Shown here: piece by piece, positions 36,702 through 47,032 of the stretch
How the letters are laid out: every line of letters begins with the position of its first letter
Numbering within the stretch: the stretch's first letter is position 1
DNA from: Streptosporangium amethystogenes
GTDB taxonomy: Bacteria > Actinomycetota > Actinomycetes > Streptosporangiales > Streptosporangiaceae
DNA length: 64,000 bases
Direction: 5' to 3'
Assembly: GCF_000721075.1 (NCBI RefSeq)
Contig: NZ_JOEQ01000015.1
Coordinates: forward strand, 1 to 64,000
The notes under the pieces: model-generated
Told to the model about the DNA's origin: nothing
Database searches by the model: none
The model's input: the letters and a program-made list of their open reading frames with translations, nothing else
Program-made: the position numbers and the translations under genes

Positions 36702-38036
36702 TCAGCTGGCCCAGTCGAGCAGCGGGCGGGTGTTGCTGGGGTGGCGGAGCTTGGAGAGCGACTCCTTCTCCAGCTGGCGGATGCGCTCGCGGGTCAGACC
36801 GAGGTGCTTGCCGATCTCGTCGAGAGTGTGGGGCTTACCGTCGATGAGACCGAAACGCAAGGCCATGATCTTGGCTTCCCGCGGGGAGAGGTTGCCGAGC
36901 ACACCGCGCAACTGCTCGCCCAGCAGCTGGCGGTCGACGACCTCCGAGGCCTCGGGCGAGTCGATGTCCTCGATGAGGTCACCGATGGTGGTCTCGCCGT
37001 CCTCGCCGATGGTGGCGTTGAGGCTGATCGGCTGGCGGCTGGTGCGCAGCAGTTCCTCGATCTGGTCGGGAGTCCTGTCCAGCTCCACGGCAAGCTCGTC
37101 CGGCGTGGGCTCGCGGCCCAGGCGCTGGTGCATGTCACGCTCGATGCGCGACAGCTTGGAGAGCATCTCCAGCACGTGCACCGGCAGCCTGATGGTGCGG
37201 GCCGAGTCGGCGAAGCCACGCTGGATGGCCTGGCGGATCCACCACATCGCGTAGGTGGAGAACTTGTAGCCCTTGGTGTAGTCGAACTTCTCCACCGCGC
37301 GGATCAGACCGAGGTTGCCCTCCTGGACCACGTCGAGCAGGGCCATGCCCCGGTCCGTGTACTTCTTCGCCACGGAGACCACCAGGCGGAGGTTGGCCTC
37401 CAGCATGTGGTCCTTGGCCCGGCGGCCGTCCTCGGCGATCCACTCCAGGTCGTCGCGCATGACCGCGGACAGGCCCGGCTCGGCCTCCAGCTTGGACTCG
37501 GCGTACAGGCCGGCCTCGATGCGCTTGGCCAGCTCGACCTCCTGGGCGGCGGTGAGCAGGGTGCGACGGCCGATCGACTTCAGATAGGTGTGCACGGAGT
37601 CGCCCATGACGGAGGAGTGGTCGTCCAGGTCGAAGGTCGATTCGGTCTCCGTCTCGGCCTCCGTCTCCTCCGGGGGGTTCCACTCGTCGTCCGCCTCCGC
37701 GGCGGCGTCCTCGCCCTTGGCCACGGCCTCGGTCTTGGCCGAGGCCTTCTTCGCGGGTGCGGGCTTCGCCTTGCGGGCGGTGCTCTTGCGGGTGGTGGTC
37801 TTCGCCGTCTTGGCGGTGGCGGGGGAGAGCACGGGCTCGTTCTCGGCGGCCAGGCTGACGCCGGCCTCGGTGAGCTCTCGCAGGATCGACCTGCCCTCGG
37901 TGGGGCTGATGCCCGCCTCGGCGAAGGCGTGACGCAGCTCCGCGAGTGAAAGGTGGCCCTGAACTCGCCCTCGGTCAATGAGCTGTTCGAGGGTCGTCGG
38001 GGCTTCGGATGAGGCCGCCACGGCGGTCGGGGGCAT
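36702..38036 (-). CDS. principal RNA polymerase sigma factor, RpoD/HrdB family
   Basis: A 444-residue group 1-type sigma-70 factor. The N-terminal region (about 1-80) resembles sigma 1.1, followed by a Lys/Ala/Thr-rich and an acidic linker (80-155). Regions 2.1-2.4 cover [36 protein letters not shown] and [12 protein letters not shown]. Region 3 starts at [20 protein letters not shown] and region 4.2 is [20 protein letters not shown]. The ATG at 38036 follows GGAGGAGG; the frame upstream is not conserved. A SigR-type promoter precedes it. Confidence 0.93.
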   Translation of the reverse strand: MPPTAVAASSEAPTTLEQLIDRGRVQGHLSLAELRHAFAEAGISPTEGRSILRELTEAGVSLAAENEPVLSPATAKTAKTTTRKSTARKAKPAPAKKASAKTEAVAKGEDAAAEADDEWNPPEETEAETETESTFDLDDHSSVMGDSVHTYLKSIGRRTLLTAAQEVELAKRIEAGLYAESKLEAEPGLSAVMRDDLEWIAEDGRRAKDHMLEANLRLVVSVAKKYTDRGMALLDVVQEGNLGLIRAVEKFDYTKGYKFSTYAMWWIRQAIQRGFADSARTIRLPVHVLEMLSKLSRIERDMHQRLGREPTPDELAVELDRTPDQIEELLRTSRQPISLNATIGEDGETTIGDLIEDIDSPEASEVVDRQLLGEQLRGVLGNLSPREAKIMALRFGLIDGKPHTLDEIGKHLGLTRERIRQLEKESLSKLRHPSNTRPLLDWAS

Positions 38037-38127
38037 GAGGACACCTCCTCCATCACGGAGTCGTCTGACTACGGTTTTCAGTCTTCGGGTGGGGCGGTCC
38101 GGGGCCGCTCGGCGCACCAGTACCAAT

Positions 38128-38154
38128 AACCACAGCCAAGAACTTTCTGTTCCC
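38128..38154 (-). promoter_or_regulatory. SigR/SigH-type promoter of the sigma factor gene
   Basis: On the minus strand GGGAAC (38154-38149) is followed after 18 bases by GTT (38130-38128). This is the GGAA(T)-N18-GTT pattern of SigR in Streptomyces and SigH in mycobacteria. In S. coelicolor, hrdB is a known SigR target, so the site fits. Confidence 0.6.
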
Positions 38155-38176
38155 GACTTGACTCGGAAAATATGAT

Positions 38177-38205
38177 GGGTGGACCGCCCTTTCGGCGATC
38201 CACCC
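38177..38205 (-). terminator. terminator of the small secreted protein gene
   Basis: GGGTGGACCGCC and GGCGATCCACCC pair over 12 bp with one G-T pair and a five-base loop. On the minus strand ATCATATTTTCC follows, giving a T-rich tract. Confidence 0.75.
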
Positions 38206-38228
38206 GCGGATGAGTGTCTGTTACGGCC

Positions 38229-38606
38229 CTATTCGGTCACGTCCGAGGAATCCTCGATCACGTCCGGAGGGCCCTCGACCATGGGCATCGGGAAGGGTTC
38301 GGCCTCTTCCATGCGGTGCTCCGTCCAGTAGTCGACGACCTTCTCCGGATCCGGGTTGACCTTCTCGGAGATCACATAGCTCTCCGAGGGCGGGGGCGGT
38401 GCCGTCGGCGACGGCTCCTGCGAGGGCGGGCCGCCCCGGGACGAGGACGGGGCGGGGGCGTGCGGAGCGACCGGCACCGGCTCGTCCGATGTTCCCCAGG
38501 CCCTCTCGATGCCTCCCGCCGCGGCGGCCGCCGTGACGGAGATGCCGCCGGCCAGGACCAGGCTCACGATTCCAGCCGAGACCCATGTCTTCCGGGTGAC
38601 GTTCAT
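38229..38606 (-). CDS. small secreted protein, protease-propeptide-like tail
   Basis: A 125-residue protein with an N-terminal signal or anchor (basic RKTW, then a hydrophobic stretch at about 10-30), a Pro/Ser-rich linker (about 45-75) and a C-terminal VVDYWTEHRMEEAEPFPMP segment. The latter resembles, from memory, the segment just before the catalytic domain of actinobacterial trypsin-like secreted proteases (YWTxERMxxAxPxP), but here the protein ends with no protease domain. AGGAGG lies nine bases before the ATG. The function is unknown. Confidence 0.65.
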   Translation of the reverse strand: MNVTRKTWVSAGIVSLVLAGGISVTAAAAAGGIERAWGTSDEPVPVAPHAPAPSSSRGGPPSQEPSPTAPPPPSESYVISEKVNPDPEKVVDYWTEHRMEEAEPFPMPMVEGPPDVIEDSSDVTE

Positions 38607-38655
38607 CGGGATTGTCCTCCTGCTTCGGCTGTTCCTTGGACGTGTGACAGCGTCT

Positions 38656-39831
38656 TCACGGTTCCCGGCCACGACCATAACGGAGAGTCTCCAGGTCCGG
38701 CTTGCCGTTGGCCAAAAGCGGTATTTCGGTCATTATGATCAGTTCGGCGGGGGCCGCGTAGGCGGGTAGCCGCTCCTTGGTGAAGGCGCGCAACTCGGCC
38801 AGGGACGGCGGGGCCTGCGAAACGACGAAGGCCACCACCCGCTCGCCCCACTCGGGATCGGGGCGGCCGACCACGGCGACGTCGACGATCGCGGGATGCT
38901 CGGCCACCGCGGCGGCCACCGCCGCGGCGACGACCTTCTCGCCCCCGGTGTTGATGACGTCGTCGGCCCGCCCCAGCACGCGCAGCCGCCCGTCATCCAG
39001 GGTGCCCAGATCAGAGGTGAGGAACCAGTCACCGTCGCGCACGGCCTCGGTGAGGCCGCGCTGGAGCCGGTAGCCGGAGAACAGCACCGGCCCGCTCAGG
39101 CGGATCCGGCCGCCGCCGCCTATGCCGATCCCCACCCCGTCGAGGGGCTCGCCGTCGTAGACGCACCCGCCGCAGGTCTCGCTCATGCCGTATGTGGTGA
39201 CCACCCGTGCGCCGGCCGCGCGGGCCGCGTCGAGCAGTTCGGGGGAAGCGGCGGCACCGCCGAGCAGGATCGTTTTGAACACCGACAGATCCGCGTGGAG
39301 CAGGCGGCGCAGCTGGGTGGGCACCAGTGAGACGTGGTCCGCACCGCTGGTGAGCACCGCCTCGGGGGAGAACCCCTCGTGCGTGATCGGTTCGGTCCCG
39401 CCCAGTAGCGACCTCACCAGAACCTGCAGGCCGGACACGTGGGAGGGGGGCAGGCAGCAGAGCCAGCGCTCGCCCGCCCCCGCGTCCAGGCGCCGCAGCG
39501 AGGCCGACGCCGAAGCCCTCAGCGCCTCGGCCGACAGTTGCACGCCTTTCGGAGTGCCGGTCGAACCGCTGGTGGCGATGACCACCGCCACCTCGGCGGG
39601 CACGCCGAGGCCGTCCTCGCGGCGGACCCCGTCGACGTGGGTCGGGCGCAGGGCCTCCAGCGTCGCCCGCAGCGCGGCGGCGGGCAGGGCGGGGGAGAGC
39701 GGCAGGATGGCCGGGCCCTGGCCGTCCAGTGCCGAGCCGACGGCCCGGAACAGCTCCGGACCCGCCGCGGACACCACGGCGTGCAGTTCTCGTTGCACGG
39801 AAAGCCACTCCTCGTGCACAGGAATGGTCAT
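38656..39831 (-). CDS. menE: o-succinylbenzoate-CoA ligase
   Basis: A 391-residue adenylate-forming enzyme that activates o-succinylbenzoate as its CoA thioester in menaquinone synthesis. The P-loop is VIATSGSTGTPKGV (about 85-98); later come VTTYGMSETCGG (about 215-226), WFLTSDLGTLDDGRL (about 270) and the C-terminal Lys-bearing ANGKPD (about 378). It is short, as MenE of actinobacteria often is. It diverges from menB, with menD next. No Shine-Dalgarno is seen; TTGTCC-N17-TTACGA ends seven bases before the ATG, so a leaderless message is likely. Confidence 0.9.
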   Translation of the reverse strand: MTIPVHEEWLSVQRELHAVVSAAGPELFRAVGSALDGQGPAILPLSPALPAAALRATLEALRPTHVDGVRREDGLGVPAEVAVVIATSGSTGTPKGVQLSAEALRASASASLRRLDAGAGERWLCCLPPSHVSGLQVLVRSLLGGTEPITHEGFSPEAVLTSGADHVSLVPTQLRRLLHADLSVFKTILLGGAAASPELLDAARAAGARVVTTYGMSETCGGCVYDGEPLDGVGIGIGGGGRIRLSGPVLFSGYRLQRGLTEAVRDGDWFLTSDLGTLDDGRLRVLGRADDVINTGGEKVVAAAVAAAVAEHPAIVDVAVVGRPDPEWGERVVAFVVSQAPPSLAELRAFTKERLPAYAAPAELIIMTEIPLLANGKPDLETLRYGRGREP

Positions 39832-39908
39832 CACAGTCGTAAGGTTAGTGCCGAAAGCCGGACAACGGCCGGGGACGGCCCCGGCGCAGCGGAGGGGGCG
39901 AAGCAATC

Positions 39909-40802
39909 GTGGGCACGGAGAGAGTCGAGCCGGGCGCGGACGAGCAGGTGGCGGCGGAGACGACTCCCGAGCGGGACGGTGCGGTCGACTGGAAGAGGTC
40001 CGGTCAGTACGAGGACATCGTCTACGAGACCGGCGAGGGCATCGCCAAGATCACGATCAACCGTCCGGAACGGCACAACGCGTTCCGTCCGACCACGCTC
40101 TTCGAGCTCAAGGAGGCCTTCAACGCCGCCCAGGAGGACTCCGAGGTCGGTGTGATCATCTTCACCGGTGCGGGCGACAGGGCCTTCTGCTCCGGCGGCG
40201 ACCAGAAGATCCGCGGTGACGACGGCTACGTCGACAAGTCCACCCCGCACGTGGGCAGGCTCAACGTGCTGGACCTGCAGGTCCAGATCCGCCGCTGCCC
40301 CAAGCCGGTCATCGCGATGATCGCCGGTTACGCCATCGGCGGCGGTCACGTGCTGCACGTGTGCTGCGACCTGTCCATCGCCGCCGACAACGCGGTCTTC
40401 GGCCAGACCGGTCCCAAGGTCGGCTCCTTCGACGGCGGCTACGGCTCCTGGCTGCTGGCCGAGACCGTGGGCCTGAAGCGGGCCCGTGAGATCTGGTACC
40501 TCTGCCGCCAGTACGACGCGCAGACCGCCCTTGACTGGGGCCTGGTCAACGCGGTCGTTCCGCTCGCCGAGCTCGAGGCCGAGACGGTCAGGTGGGCCAG
40601 GGAGATGCTGGAGAAGTCGCCGCTGGCGCTGCGCATGCTCAAGGGCGCGCTGAACGCGGTGACCGACGGTGCCGCCGGGATGCAGCAGTTCGCCGGCGAC
40701 GCCACCCTGCTCTACTACATGAGCGAGGAGGCGCAGGAGGGCCGCGACGCGTTCAAGGAGAAGCGCGCCCCTGACTTCGGCAGGTTCCCGCGCCGCCCCT
40801 AG
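39909..40802 (+). CDS. menB: 1,4-dihydroxy-2-naphthoyl-CoA synthase
   Basis: A 297-residue crotonase-fold enzyme that closes o-succinylbenzoyl-CoA to the naphthoyl-CoA ring. Features are [14 protein letters not shown] (about 54-67), [15 protein letters not shown] (about 96-110, MenB-specific), [19 protein letters not shown] (about 140-158) and [17 protein letters not shown] (about 171-187). The start is GTG at 39909. The N-terminus has a 30-residue acidic extension. It is followed by menD and divergent from menE. Confidence 0.96.
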   Translation: MGTERVEPGADEQVAAETTPERDGAVDWKRSGQYEDIVYETGEGIAKITINRPERHNAFRPTTLFELKEAFNAAQEDSEVGVIIFTGAGDRAFCSGGDQKIRGDDGYVDKSTPHVGRLNVLDLQVQIRRCPKPVIAMIAGYAIGGGHVLHVCCDLSIAADNAVFGQTGPKVGSFDGGYGSWLLAETVGLKRAREIWYLCRQYDAQTALDWGLVNAVVPLAELEAETVRWAREMLEKSPLALRMLKGALNAVTDGAAGMQQFAGDATLLYYMSEEAQEGRDAFKEKRAPDFGRFPRRP

Positions 40803-40920
40803 GGGCAGCGAAGGTCCGAACGGGGTCGGTCCCGAGGCGCGCCGTCCCGCGTGGGCGAGGTCGGTTTCGCGCGCCTCGGGATGGACCCACCCCCGGATGC
40901 GAAGTCAAGGAGGCGATGCG

Positions 40921-42579
40921 GTGAATCCCGCGACCGCGCTCGCGACCGTGCTGGTCGACGAGCTGGCCCGCTGCGGTGTCACGGACGTGGTGCTCGCGCC
41001 TGGGTCGCGCTCGGCACCGCTCGCCCTCGCCGTGCACGCCGACAGCCGTATCCGGCTGCACGTGCGGGTGGACGAGCGCTCGGCCTCCTTCCTCGCGGTG
41101 GGGCTGGCCCGTCGCAGCGAGCGGCCGGTCGTCCTGATCTGCACCTCCGGCACCGCGGCGGCCAACTTCCATCCGGCCGTCATCGAGGCGCACGAGTCGG
41201 GGGTGCCGCTGCTGGTGCTCACCGCCGACCGCCCGCCCGAGCTGCGTGACACCGGCGCGAGCCAGACCATCGACCAGATCAAGCTGTACGGCACGGCCGT
41301 CCGCTGGTTCAGCGAGGTCGGCGTGCCCGAGGAGCGGCCGGGGCAGGTCGCCTACTGGCGGTCGCTGGCCTGCCGCGCCTACCAACGCGCGCTGGGCCCC
41401 TACGACCCGGGTCCGGTCCACCTCAACGTGTCCTTCCGGGAACCGCTGATCCCTGACGGGGACCTCTCCTGGTGCGAGTCCCTGGAGAGCGACGCGCCGG
41501 GGCCGTGGATCCGCGCCAGAGTGGGCTCCCCGTCGGTGGCGCTGCATCTTCCGCCGACCCGGCGGGGCGTGCTCGTCGTCGGCGACGGCGCGACCAACGT
41601 GCGCCGATACGTGGCGGCGGCGGGCATGGCCGGGTGGCCCGTCCTGTCGGAGCCCAACGGCGGTGCCCGCTACGGAGACCACGCGATCTCCACCTATCAC
41701 TTCCTCCTCGGTACCCCGGAGTTCGCCGACCGGCACCGGCCGGACGTGGTGGTCACCCTGGGCCGTCCCGGGCTGTCACGGCCGTTGCTCGACTGGCTGA
41801 GTCACGCGGACGAGCACGTCGTGGTCGCCGCCGACATGACCCGCTGGCCCGACCCGACCCGCTCGGCCACCCAGGCCGCCCAGGTGGTGGAGATCCCGAT
41901 CCCGGCGGGCGACGACACGTGGCTGCACTCCTGGCGTCGCGCCGAGACGGCGGCCAGGACCGCGATCGACGACGTGCTGGACGGGGCCGGGCTCAGCGAG
42001 CCGCGCCTGGCCCGCGACCTGGTGGACGCGCTGCCCAACGGGTCCCTGCTGTTCTCCGGCTCCTCCATGCCGATCCGCGATCTCGACCAGGCGATGCGCT
42101 CCCGGCGGGGGCTGCGGATCCTGGCCAACCGGGGAGCGGCGGGAATCGACGGCGTCGTGTCGACCGCGATGGGTGCGGCCCTCGCCCACAACGGTCCCTC
42201 CTACGCCCTGATGGGCGATCTGACCTTCCTGCACGACCAGAACGGGCTGGTCCTCAGCCCTCGCGAGCCCCGCCCCGACCTCTGTCTGGTCGTGGTCAAC
42301 AACGACGGCGGCGGGATCTTCTCGCTGCTTCCCCAGGCCACGCTCCGCGACCCCTTCGAGCGGATCTTCGGCACCACGCACGGGGTGGACCTGGGTTACG
42401 TGGCAGCCGCCACCGGCACGCCGTACACCTTCGTGAACGAGCCGGGCCAGCTGGTGAAGGCGCTGCGCGGTGAGGGGCTGCGCATCGTCGAGGTGCGGAC
42501 GGAGCGGGAGTCCAACGCGATGCTGCACGGCATGATGCGTGACGCGGCCCATGCCGCCGTCCGCGATGTCGTCTCGTGA
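40921..42579 (+). CDS. menD: SEPHCHC synthase
   Basis: A 552-residue thiamine-diphosphate enzyme that adds 2-oxoglutarate to isochorismate, the first committed menaquinone step. The N-terminal LAPGSRSAPLALAVH (about 24-38) and ERSASFLAVGLARRS carry the catalytic Glu. The ThDP/Mg motif region is LMGDLTFLHDQNGL with VVNNDGGGIFSLLPQ (about 425-465). The GTG at 40921 follows AAGGAGG by seven bases and is preferred over ATG at 40897. Probably co-transcribed with menB. Confidence 0.95.
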   Translation: MNPATALATVLVDELARCGVTDVVLAPGSRSAPLALAVHADSRIRLHVRVDERSASFLAVGLARRSERPVVLICTSGTAAANFHPAVIEAHESGVPLLVLTADRPPELRDTGASQTIDQIKLYGTAVRWFSEVGVPEERPGQVAYWRSLACRAYQRALGPYDPGPVHLNVSFREPLIPDGDLSWCESLESDAPGPWIRARVGSPSVALHLPPTRRGVLVVGDGATNVRRYVAAAGMAGWPVLSEPNGGARYGDHAISTYHFLLGTPEFADRHRPDVVVTLGRPGLSRPLLDWLSHADEHVVVAADMTRWPDPTRSATQAAQVVEIPIPAGDDTWLHSWRRAETAARTAIDDVLDGAGLSEPRLARDLVDALPNGSLLFSGSSMPIRDLDQAMRSRRGLRILANRGAAGIDGVVSTAMGAALAHNGPSYALMGDLTFLHDQNGLVLSPREPRPDLCLVVVNNDGGGIFSLLPQATLRDPFERIFGTTHGVDLGYVAAATGTPYTFVNEPGQLVKALRGEGLRIVEVRTERESNAMLHGMMRDAAHAAVRDVVS

Positions 42580-42874
42580 CCCCCGCCCCCGCCCGTGTCG
42601 GCGTATGGCGAGGTCCTTCTTCGCCAAGGCGGGGCTGCGAGAGCGCGCCCAGGCCGTGACGTCCGCCTTCCGGCACGGTCTGGGGCCGGACTGACCGCGA
42701 CGGCGCTGGGGGCGGAGAGGGCGGTGCGCCGGTGGGACGCCGGTGGCCGGCAGGGTGGCGGGGCGGGGCAGGAGGGAGATGACTGTCAGATCTGGGGATG
42801 TGGGGGCGCCGTCCCGAGAGGCACGGTGAGCGGGTAAGGATCCACTTCGCGGGTACCCGTTGAAGGGAAGTGCC
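42580..42874. other. gene-free stretch after menD
   Basis: Nearly 300 bases without a supportable gene. A 29-codon ATG frame (42605-42694) and an 80-codon frame (42595-42837) occur but have no ribosome binding site or recognisable product. Confidence 0.4.
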
Positions 42875-43357
42875 ATGCCATCGGATGTCAGCTTGAAGGC
42901 CCATGAGACGGTGGCGGGTTTCGGCACCTACGCCGAGGCCCAGCGTGCCGTGGACCAGCTCTCCGACCAGAAGTTCCCGGTCGAGCACGCCCTGATCGTC
43001 GGAGTCGGACTCCGGCTCGTCGAGAGGGTGCTCGGGCGGTTGACCTACCTTCGCGCCGCGTGGATGGGGATCGGTGCCGGTGCCTGGTTCGGCCTGCTGA
43101 TCGGCCTGTTCTTCGCGATCTTCACTCCGGGGCGCTTTCCCTTCGTCCTGGTCCTGTGGGGCCTGATCTGGGGTGCCGTGGCCGGAGCGATCTTCGGGCT
43201 GATCGGTCACGCGCTCACCGGGGGCAAGCGCGACTTCCTTTCGTCGAGCTCGATCGTCGCCGATCGCTACGAGGTGCTGGTGGAGACCCCGTATGCCGCC
43301 GAGGCGCGCAGGTTGCTCAACGTGGGCATGTCCCCGCAGATGCCACAGCAGATCTGA
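42875..43357 (+). CDS. general-stress-protein 17M-like membrane protein
   Basis: A 160-residue protein. The first 50 residues (VAGFGTYAEAQRAVDQLSDQ, then FPVEHALIVGVGLRLVERVLG) match the GSP17M/YflT-like domain. A glycine-rich double hydrophobic segment follows (about 65-112) and a soluble tail carrying VLVETPYAAEARRLL. GAAGGGAAG precedes the ATG at 42875. It lies upstream of the dnaK operon and is probably stress-related. Confidence 0.78.
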   Translation: MPSDVSLKAHETVAGFGTYAEAQRAVDQLSDQKFPVEHALIVGVGLRLVERVLGRLTYLRAAWMGIGAGAWFGLLIGLFFAIFTPGRFPFVLVLWGLIWGAVAGAIFGLIGHALTGGKRDFLSSSSIVADRYEVLVETPYAAEARRLLNVGMSPQMPQQI

Positions 43358-43489
43358 TCGGCGTTCCCTGAGCTGGGCCCGCGCCGCTGTGTCGTGCCCG
43401 CCACCTGGATCACCGGACTCACCGGGACGTGGAGCGGCCAGGCCCGAGGATCGGGGCGGCGATGCCGTCATGTCGCACAGGAGATCAGT

Positions 43490-45397
43490 ATGCCTAAAAC
43501 AGTTGGAATCGACCTCGGCACCACCAACTCGGTGATCGCCACGATGGAGGGCGACAAGCCCACGGTGATCCCCAACGCCGAGGGGGTGCGGACGACGCCT
43601 TCGGTCGTGGCGTTCACCGAGAACGGTGAGCGCCTGGTCGGGCAGCTTGCCCGCCGTCAGGCGATCCTGAACCCCAAGGGAACGATCTACTCGGCCAAGC
43701 GCTTCATCGGCCGCCGCTACGACGAGGTCACCAGCGAGCTGAACACCGTCTCCTTCGACGTCGTCCCGGGGCCGGACGGTGCCGTCCGTTTCAAGATCCA
43801 CGAGAAGTTGTACGCGCCGGAGGAGATCGCCGCGGCCGTGCTGCGCAAGCTGGTGGACGACGCCTCGAAGTTCCTGGGGGAGAAGATCACCGAGGCGGTC
43901 ATCACCGTGCCCGCGTACTTCAACGACTCCCAGCGCCAGGCCACCAAGGACGCGGGGAAGATCGCCGGCCTGGAGGTCCTGCGGATCGTCAACGAGCCGA
44001 CCGCGGCGGCCCTCGCCTACGGCCTCGACCGCAAGGAGAACGAGACCGTGCTCGTCTTCGACCTGGGCGGTGGCACCTTCGACGTCAGCATCCTCGCCAT
44101 CGGCGACGGCGTCGTCGAGGTGCGGGCGACCGCGGGCGACACCCATCTGGGCGGTGACGACTTCGACCGGCGCATCGTCGACCACCTCGCCGACGAGTTC
44201 CAGCGGGACAACGGCATCGACCTGCGCCAGGATCCCCAGGCCCTGCAGCGGCTCTTCGAGGCCGCGGAGAAGGCCAAGGTCGAGTTGTCGGCGGTCAGCC
44301 AGACGCAGGTCAGCCTGCCCTTCATCACGGCGGACGCCTCGGGCCCCAAGCACCTGAACGCCACACTGCGGCGCTCCACCTTCGAGGAGATCACCGCCGA
44401 CCTGCTCGAACGGTGCAGGCCCCCCATCCAGCAGGCCATGGCCGACGCCAAGCTCACCGCCGACGACATCGACGAGGTGATCCTGGTGGGCGGCTCGACC
44501 AGGATGCCCGCGGTGCAGAGCCTGGTACGCCGCATGACGGGTGGCAAGGACCCGAACATGACGGTCAACCCCGACGAGGTCGTGGCGCTGGGGGCGGCGG
44601 TCCAGGCCGCCGTCATCAAGGGCGAGCTGAAGGACGTCGTGCTGCTGGACGTGACGCCGCTCTCCCTTGGCATCGAGACGCTCGGCGGGGTGATGACGAA
44701 GGTCATCGAGCGCAACACCACCATTCCGGCCCGCCGGTCGGAGGTGTTCAGCACCGCGGAGGACAACCAGACCGCCGTGGACGTCGCCGTGCTGCAGGGC
44801 GAGCGCGAGCGCGCCGCCGACAACCGTTCCCTCGGCCGGTTCCGGCTGGAGAACATCAGGCCCGCTCCGCGCGGCGTGCCGCAGGTCGAGGTGACCTTCG
44901 ACATCGACGCCAACGGGATCCTGAACGTCTCCGCCAAGGACAAGGACACCGGCGCCGAGCAGCGCATCACGATCAGCGAGAGCTCGAACCTGGACACCGG
45001 TGAGGTCGAGCGGATGGTCGCCGACGCCGAGCGGCACCGCGAGGAGGACCAGCGGATGCGGCAGGTCATCGACGCGCGCAACGAGCTCGACAGTGCCGCC
45101 TACCAGGTGGAGCACCGCCTGGCCGAGCTGGGTGAGTCGGTACCCGTCCACGAGAAGGCGCGGGGCGAGATGCTGGTGAACGACGCCCGTGAGGCGATCA
45201 AGCAGGAGGCCCCGCTCGACCGGGTCCGCTCGCTCACCGCCGAGCTCCAGCAGGTCTACCACAGCCTCGGCGCGTCGGCCTCCGGCGCTTCCGGCCCGGG
45301 CGCCCCGGGAAAGGGCGCCTCCGGGGCGCCGGGCGGCCAGCCGGGTGCCGGCGGGAACGACGACGTCATCGACGCGGAGTTCACGACCGATGAGTGA
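43490..45397 (+). CDS. dnaK: chaperone DnaK (Hsp70)
   Basis: A 635-residue Hsp70. The N-terminal [17 protein letters not shown] (4-20) and [14 protein letters not shown] bind ATP, and [14 protein letters not shown] is the adenosine motif. The substrate domain starts near [14 protein letters not shown] (about 385), and the tail is a Gly/Ala-rich linker ending [18 protein letters not shown] lies six bases before the ATG. It is the first gene of dnaK-grpE-dnaJ-cbpM-clpB with overlaps throughout. No HAIR (CTTGAGT-N7-ACTCAAG) or CIRCE element is visible upstream. Confidence 0.97.
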   Translation: MPKTVGIDLGTTNSVIATMEGDKPTVIPNAEGVRTTPSVVAFTENGERLVGQLARRQAILNPKGTIYSAKRFIGRRYDEVTSELNTVSFDVVPGPDGAVRFKIHEKLYAPEEIAAAVLRKLVDDASKFLGEKITEAVITVPAYFNDSQRQATKDAGKIAGLEVLRIVNEPTAAALAYGLDRKENETVLVFDLGGGTFDVSILAIGDGVVEVRATAGDTHLGGDDFDRRIVDHLADEFQRDNGIDLRQDPQALQRLFEAAEKAKVELSAVSQTQVSLPFITADASGPKHLNATLRRSTFEEITADLLERCRPPIQQAMADAKLTADDIDEVILVGGSTRMPAVQSLVRRMTGGKDPNMTVNPDEVVALGAAVQAAVIKGELKDVVLLDVTPLSLGIETLGGVMTKVIERNTTIPARRSEVFSTAEDNQTAVDVAVLQGERERAADNRSLGRFRLENIRPAPRGVPQVEVTFDIDANGILNVSAKDKDTGAEQRITISESSNLDTGEVERMVADAERHREEDQRMRQVIDARNELDSAAYQVEHRLAELGESVPVHEKARGEMLVNDAREAIKQEAPLDRVRSLTAELQQVYHSLGASASGASGPGAPGKGASGAPGGQPGAGGNDDVIDAEFTTDE

Positions 45398-46076
45398 GAC
45401 AGCCGGGCAGGGCGGCCACGTCCCCGGTCAGGAGCCGCGGGCCCAGGGGCGGCATGGCGCCGAGGGGTCACCCAAGGGCCAGAACCGGCACGGCGGCCAG
45501 GAGGAGCACGGTAGGAAGAACCATGCGCAAGGGACGCGCAAGGAGGCGCACGGTCAAGAACAGCCCGGTCAAGGACCGCATGCCCAGGAGGCGCGCGGCG
45601 AGGCGGAGGTCGCCCCGGCCGACCTCCAGGCCCGGGTCGAGGAGCTCCAGGCCCTGGTGACCGACCTGCAGGACCGCTGGCGGCGCGCCCTCGCCGACCT
45701 CGACAACCTGCGCAAGCGCGTCAGCAGGGACACCGGGCGGATGCGGGAGGAGGAGCGGGCGCGGGCCGCCACCGAATGGCTGCCCGTGCTGGACAATCTG
45801 GACCGGGCACTGGAGCACGCGGAGACCGACCCCGCCTCCATCGTCGACGGGATGCGGGCGATCAGGGACCAGGCGCAGGAGGTGCTCTCCCGCCTCGGCT
45901 ACCCGCGCCGCGACGACGCCGGCGCCGCGTTCGACCCGGCCAGGCACGAGGCGGTGGCCGTGCTCCCGCAGGAGGGCGTGCCCGACGGCACGGTCCTGCA
46001 GGTGGTGCGGCCCGGCTACGGAGACGGCGAACAACAGCTACGGCCCGCGCTGGTCGTGGTGGCCAAGGGGGAATGA
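45390..46076 (+). CDS. grpE: nucleotide exchange factor GrpE
   Basis: A 228-residue GrpE that recharges DnaK with ATP. The first 70 residues are Gly/Gln/His/Lys-rich and probably disordered. The long coiled coil is [19 protein letters not shown] followed by [17 protein letters not shown] (about 76-115). The C-terminal beta domain has [20 protein letters not shown] (about 172-191) and [13 protein letters not shown]. The ATG overlaps the dnaK stop by eight bases. Confidence 0.92.
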   Translation: MSETAGQGGHVPGQEPRAQGRHGAEGSPKGQNRHGGQEEHGRKNHAQGTRKEAHGQEQPGQGPHAQEARGEAEVAPADLQARVEELQALVTDLQDRWRRALADLDNLRKRVSRDTGRMREEERARAATEWLPVLDNLDRALEHAETDPASIVDGMRAIRDQAQEVLSRLGYPRRDDAGAAFDPARHEAVAVLPQEGVPDGTVLQVVRPGYGDGEQQLRPALVVVAKGE

Positions 46077-47032
46077 TGCCCCCCGACCGCGACTTCTACG
46101 AGATCCTCGGAGTGCAGCGGGGCGCGAGCCAGGAGGAGATCCAGCGCGCCTACCGCAAGCTGGCGCGGGTCAACCACCCCGACGTCAACAAGGACCCGGC
46201 CGCCGAGGACCGCTTCAAGGAGGTCTCCGAGGCCTACAGCGTGCTGTCCGACCCCGCGACCCGGCGCCGCTACGACGCGTTCGGGCCGAACTTCCGCCAG
46301 GTGCCCGAGGACGTGGACCCCGAGACGTGGGCGCGCGCCCAGGGCCGCCGTACGCGGGCCGGCGCGGGTGCGGGCCGTGCCGGCCCGGGCAGGGCCACCG
46401 GGCAGGCCGGTTTCGGGGAGGGGATCGATCTCGACGACCTTCTCGAAGGGCTGTTCTCCGGACGGGGAGCGCGGGGAGGCAGGGCCGGTGGCGGCTGGGG
46501 GCCGATCCCCGGCGCCGACCAGGAGGCCGAGATCGAGCTGAGCGTCGAGGACGCCTACCGGGGCGGCCGCCGCTCGATCACCGTCGGCTCGCGCACGCTG
46601 CGGATCGAGATTCCCGCGGGTGTCTCCGACGGGCAGCGCATCAGGCTGGCCGGACAGGGCGGAAGGGGCGGCGACGGGGCACCCTCGGGCGACCTCTACC
46701 TGATCGTCAGGATCGCGCCGCACCCCCGGTACCGGGTCGAGGGGCGAGACATCCACGTCCTGCTCCAGGTCACCCCGTGGGAGGCGGCGCTCGGTGCCAC
46801 CGTCGCGGTCGAGACCCCCGCGGGCGAGGCCAAGGTCAAGGTGCCGGCGGGCACCTCCAGCGGTAAGCGGCTGCGGCTGCGCGGCAGGGGGATGCCCGGT
46901 CCCCAGCACAAGGCGGGCGACCTGTACGCCGAGGTACGGATCATGGTTCCGGCCCGGCTGTCGGAGGAGGAGCGGCGGCTGTTCGAGCAGCTCGCCGCTG
47001 TCTCCACGTTCGATCCGAGGAGACAGCGATGA
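46073..47032 (+). CDS. DnaJ/CbpA-type J-domain co-chaperone
   Basis: A 319-residue Hsp40. The J domain (residues 7-73) has [18 protein letters not shown] and the HPD motif at 35-37. A Gly/Arg-rich linker follows (about 95-140), then two C-terminal beta domains ([15 protein letters not shown] and [13 protein letters not shown]). The zinc-finger CxxCxGxG repeats are absent, so this is the CbpA class. It starts ATGATG overlapping the grpE stop. The following gene encodes its likely modulator. Confidence 0.93.
   Translation: MMPPDRDFYEILGVQRGASQEEIQRAYRKLARVNHPDVNKDPAAEDRFKEVSEAYSVLSDPATRRRYDAFGPNFRQVPEDVDPETWARAQGRRTRAGAGAGRAGPGRATGQAGFGEGIDLDDLLEGLFSGRGARGGRAGGGWGPIPGADQEAEIELSVEDAYRGGRRSITVGSRTLRIEIPAGVSDGQRIRLAGQGGRGGDGAPSGDLYLIVRIAPHPRYRVEGRDIHVLLQVTPWEAALGATVAVETPAGEAKVKVPAGTSSGKRLRLRGRGMPGPQHKAGDLYAEVRIMVPARLSEEERRLFEQLAAVSTFDPRRQR

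Noticed and set aside
36504..37949. A 481-codon plus-strand frame opposite the sigma factor gene
   Set aside because: It overlaps the mbtH pseudogene end and is antisense to conserved sigma regions. No protein family is visible.
43358..43489. HAIR or CIRCE heat-shock operator before dnaK
   Set aside because: No CTTGAGT-N7-ACTCAAG or TTAGCACTC-type repeat is present in the gap.
42296..45262. A 988-codon minus-strand frame opposite dnaK and menD
   Set aside because: Its sequence is low-complexity and mirrors codon positions of dnaK. It spans several real genes and has no recognisable fold.
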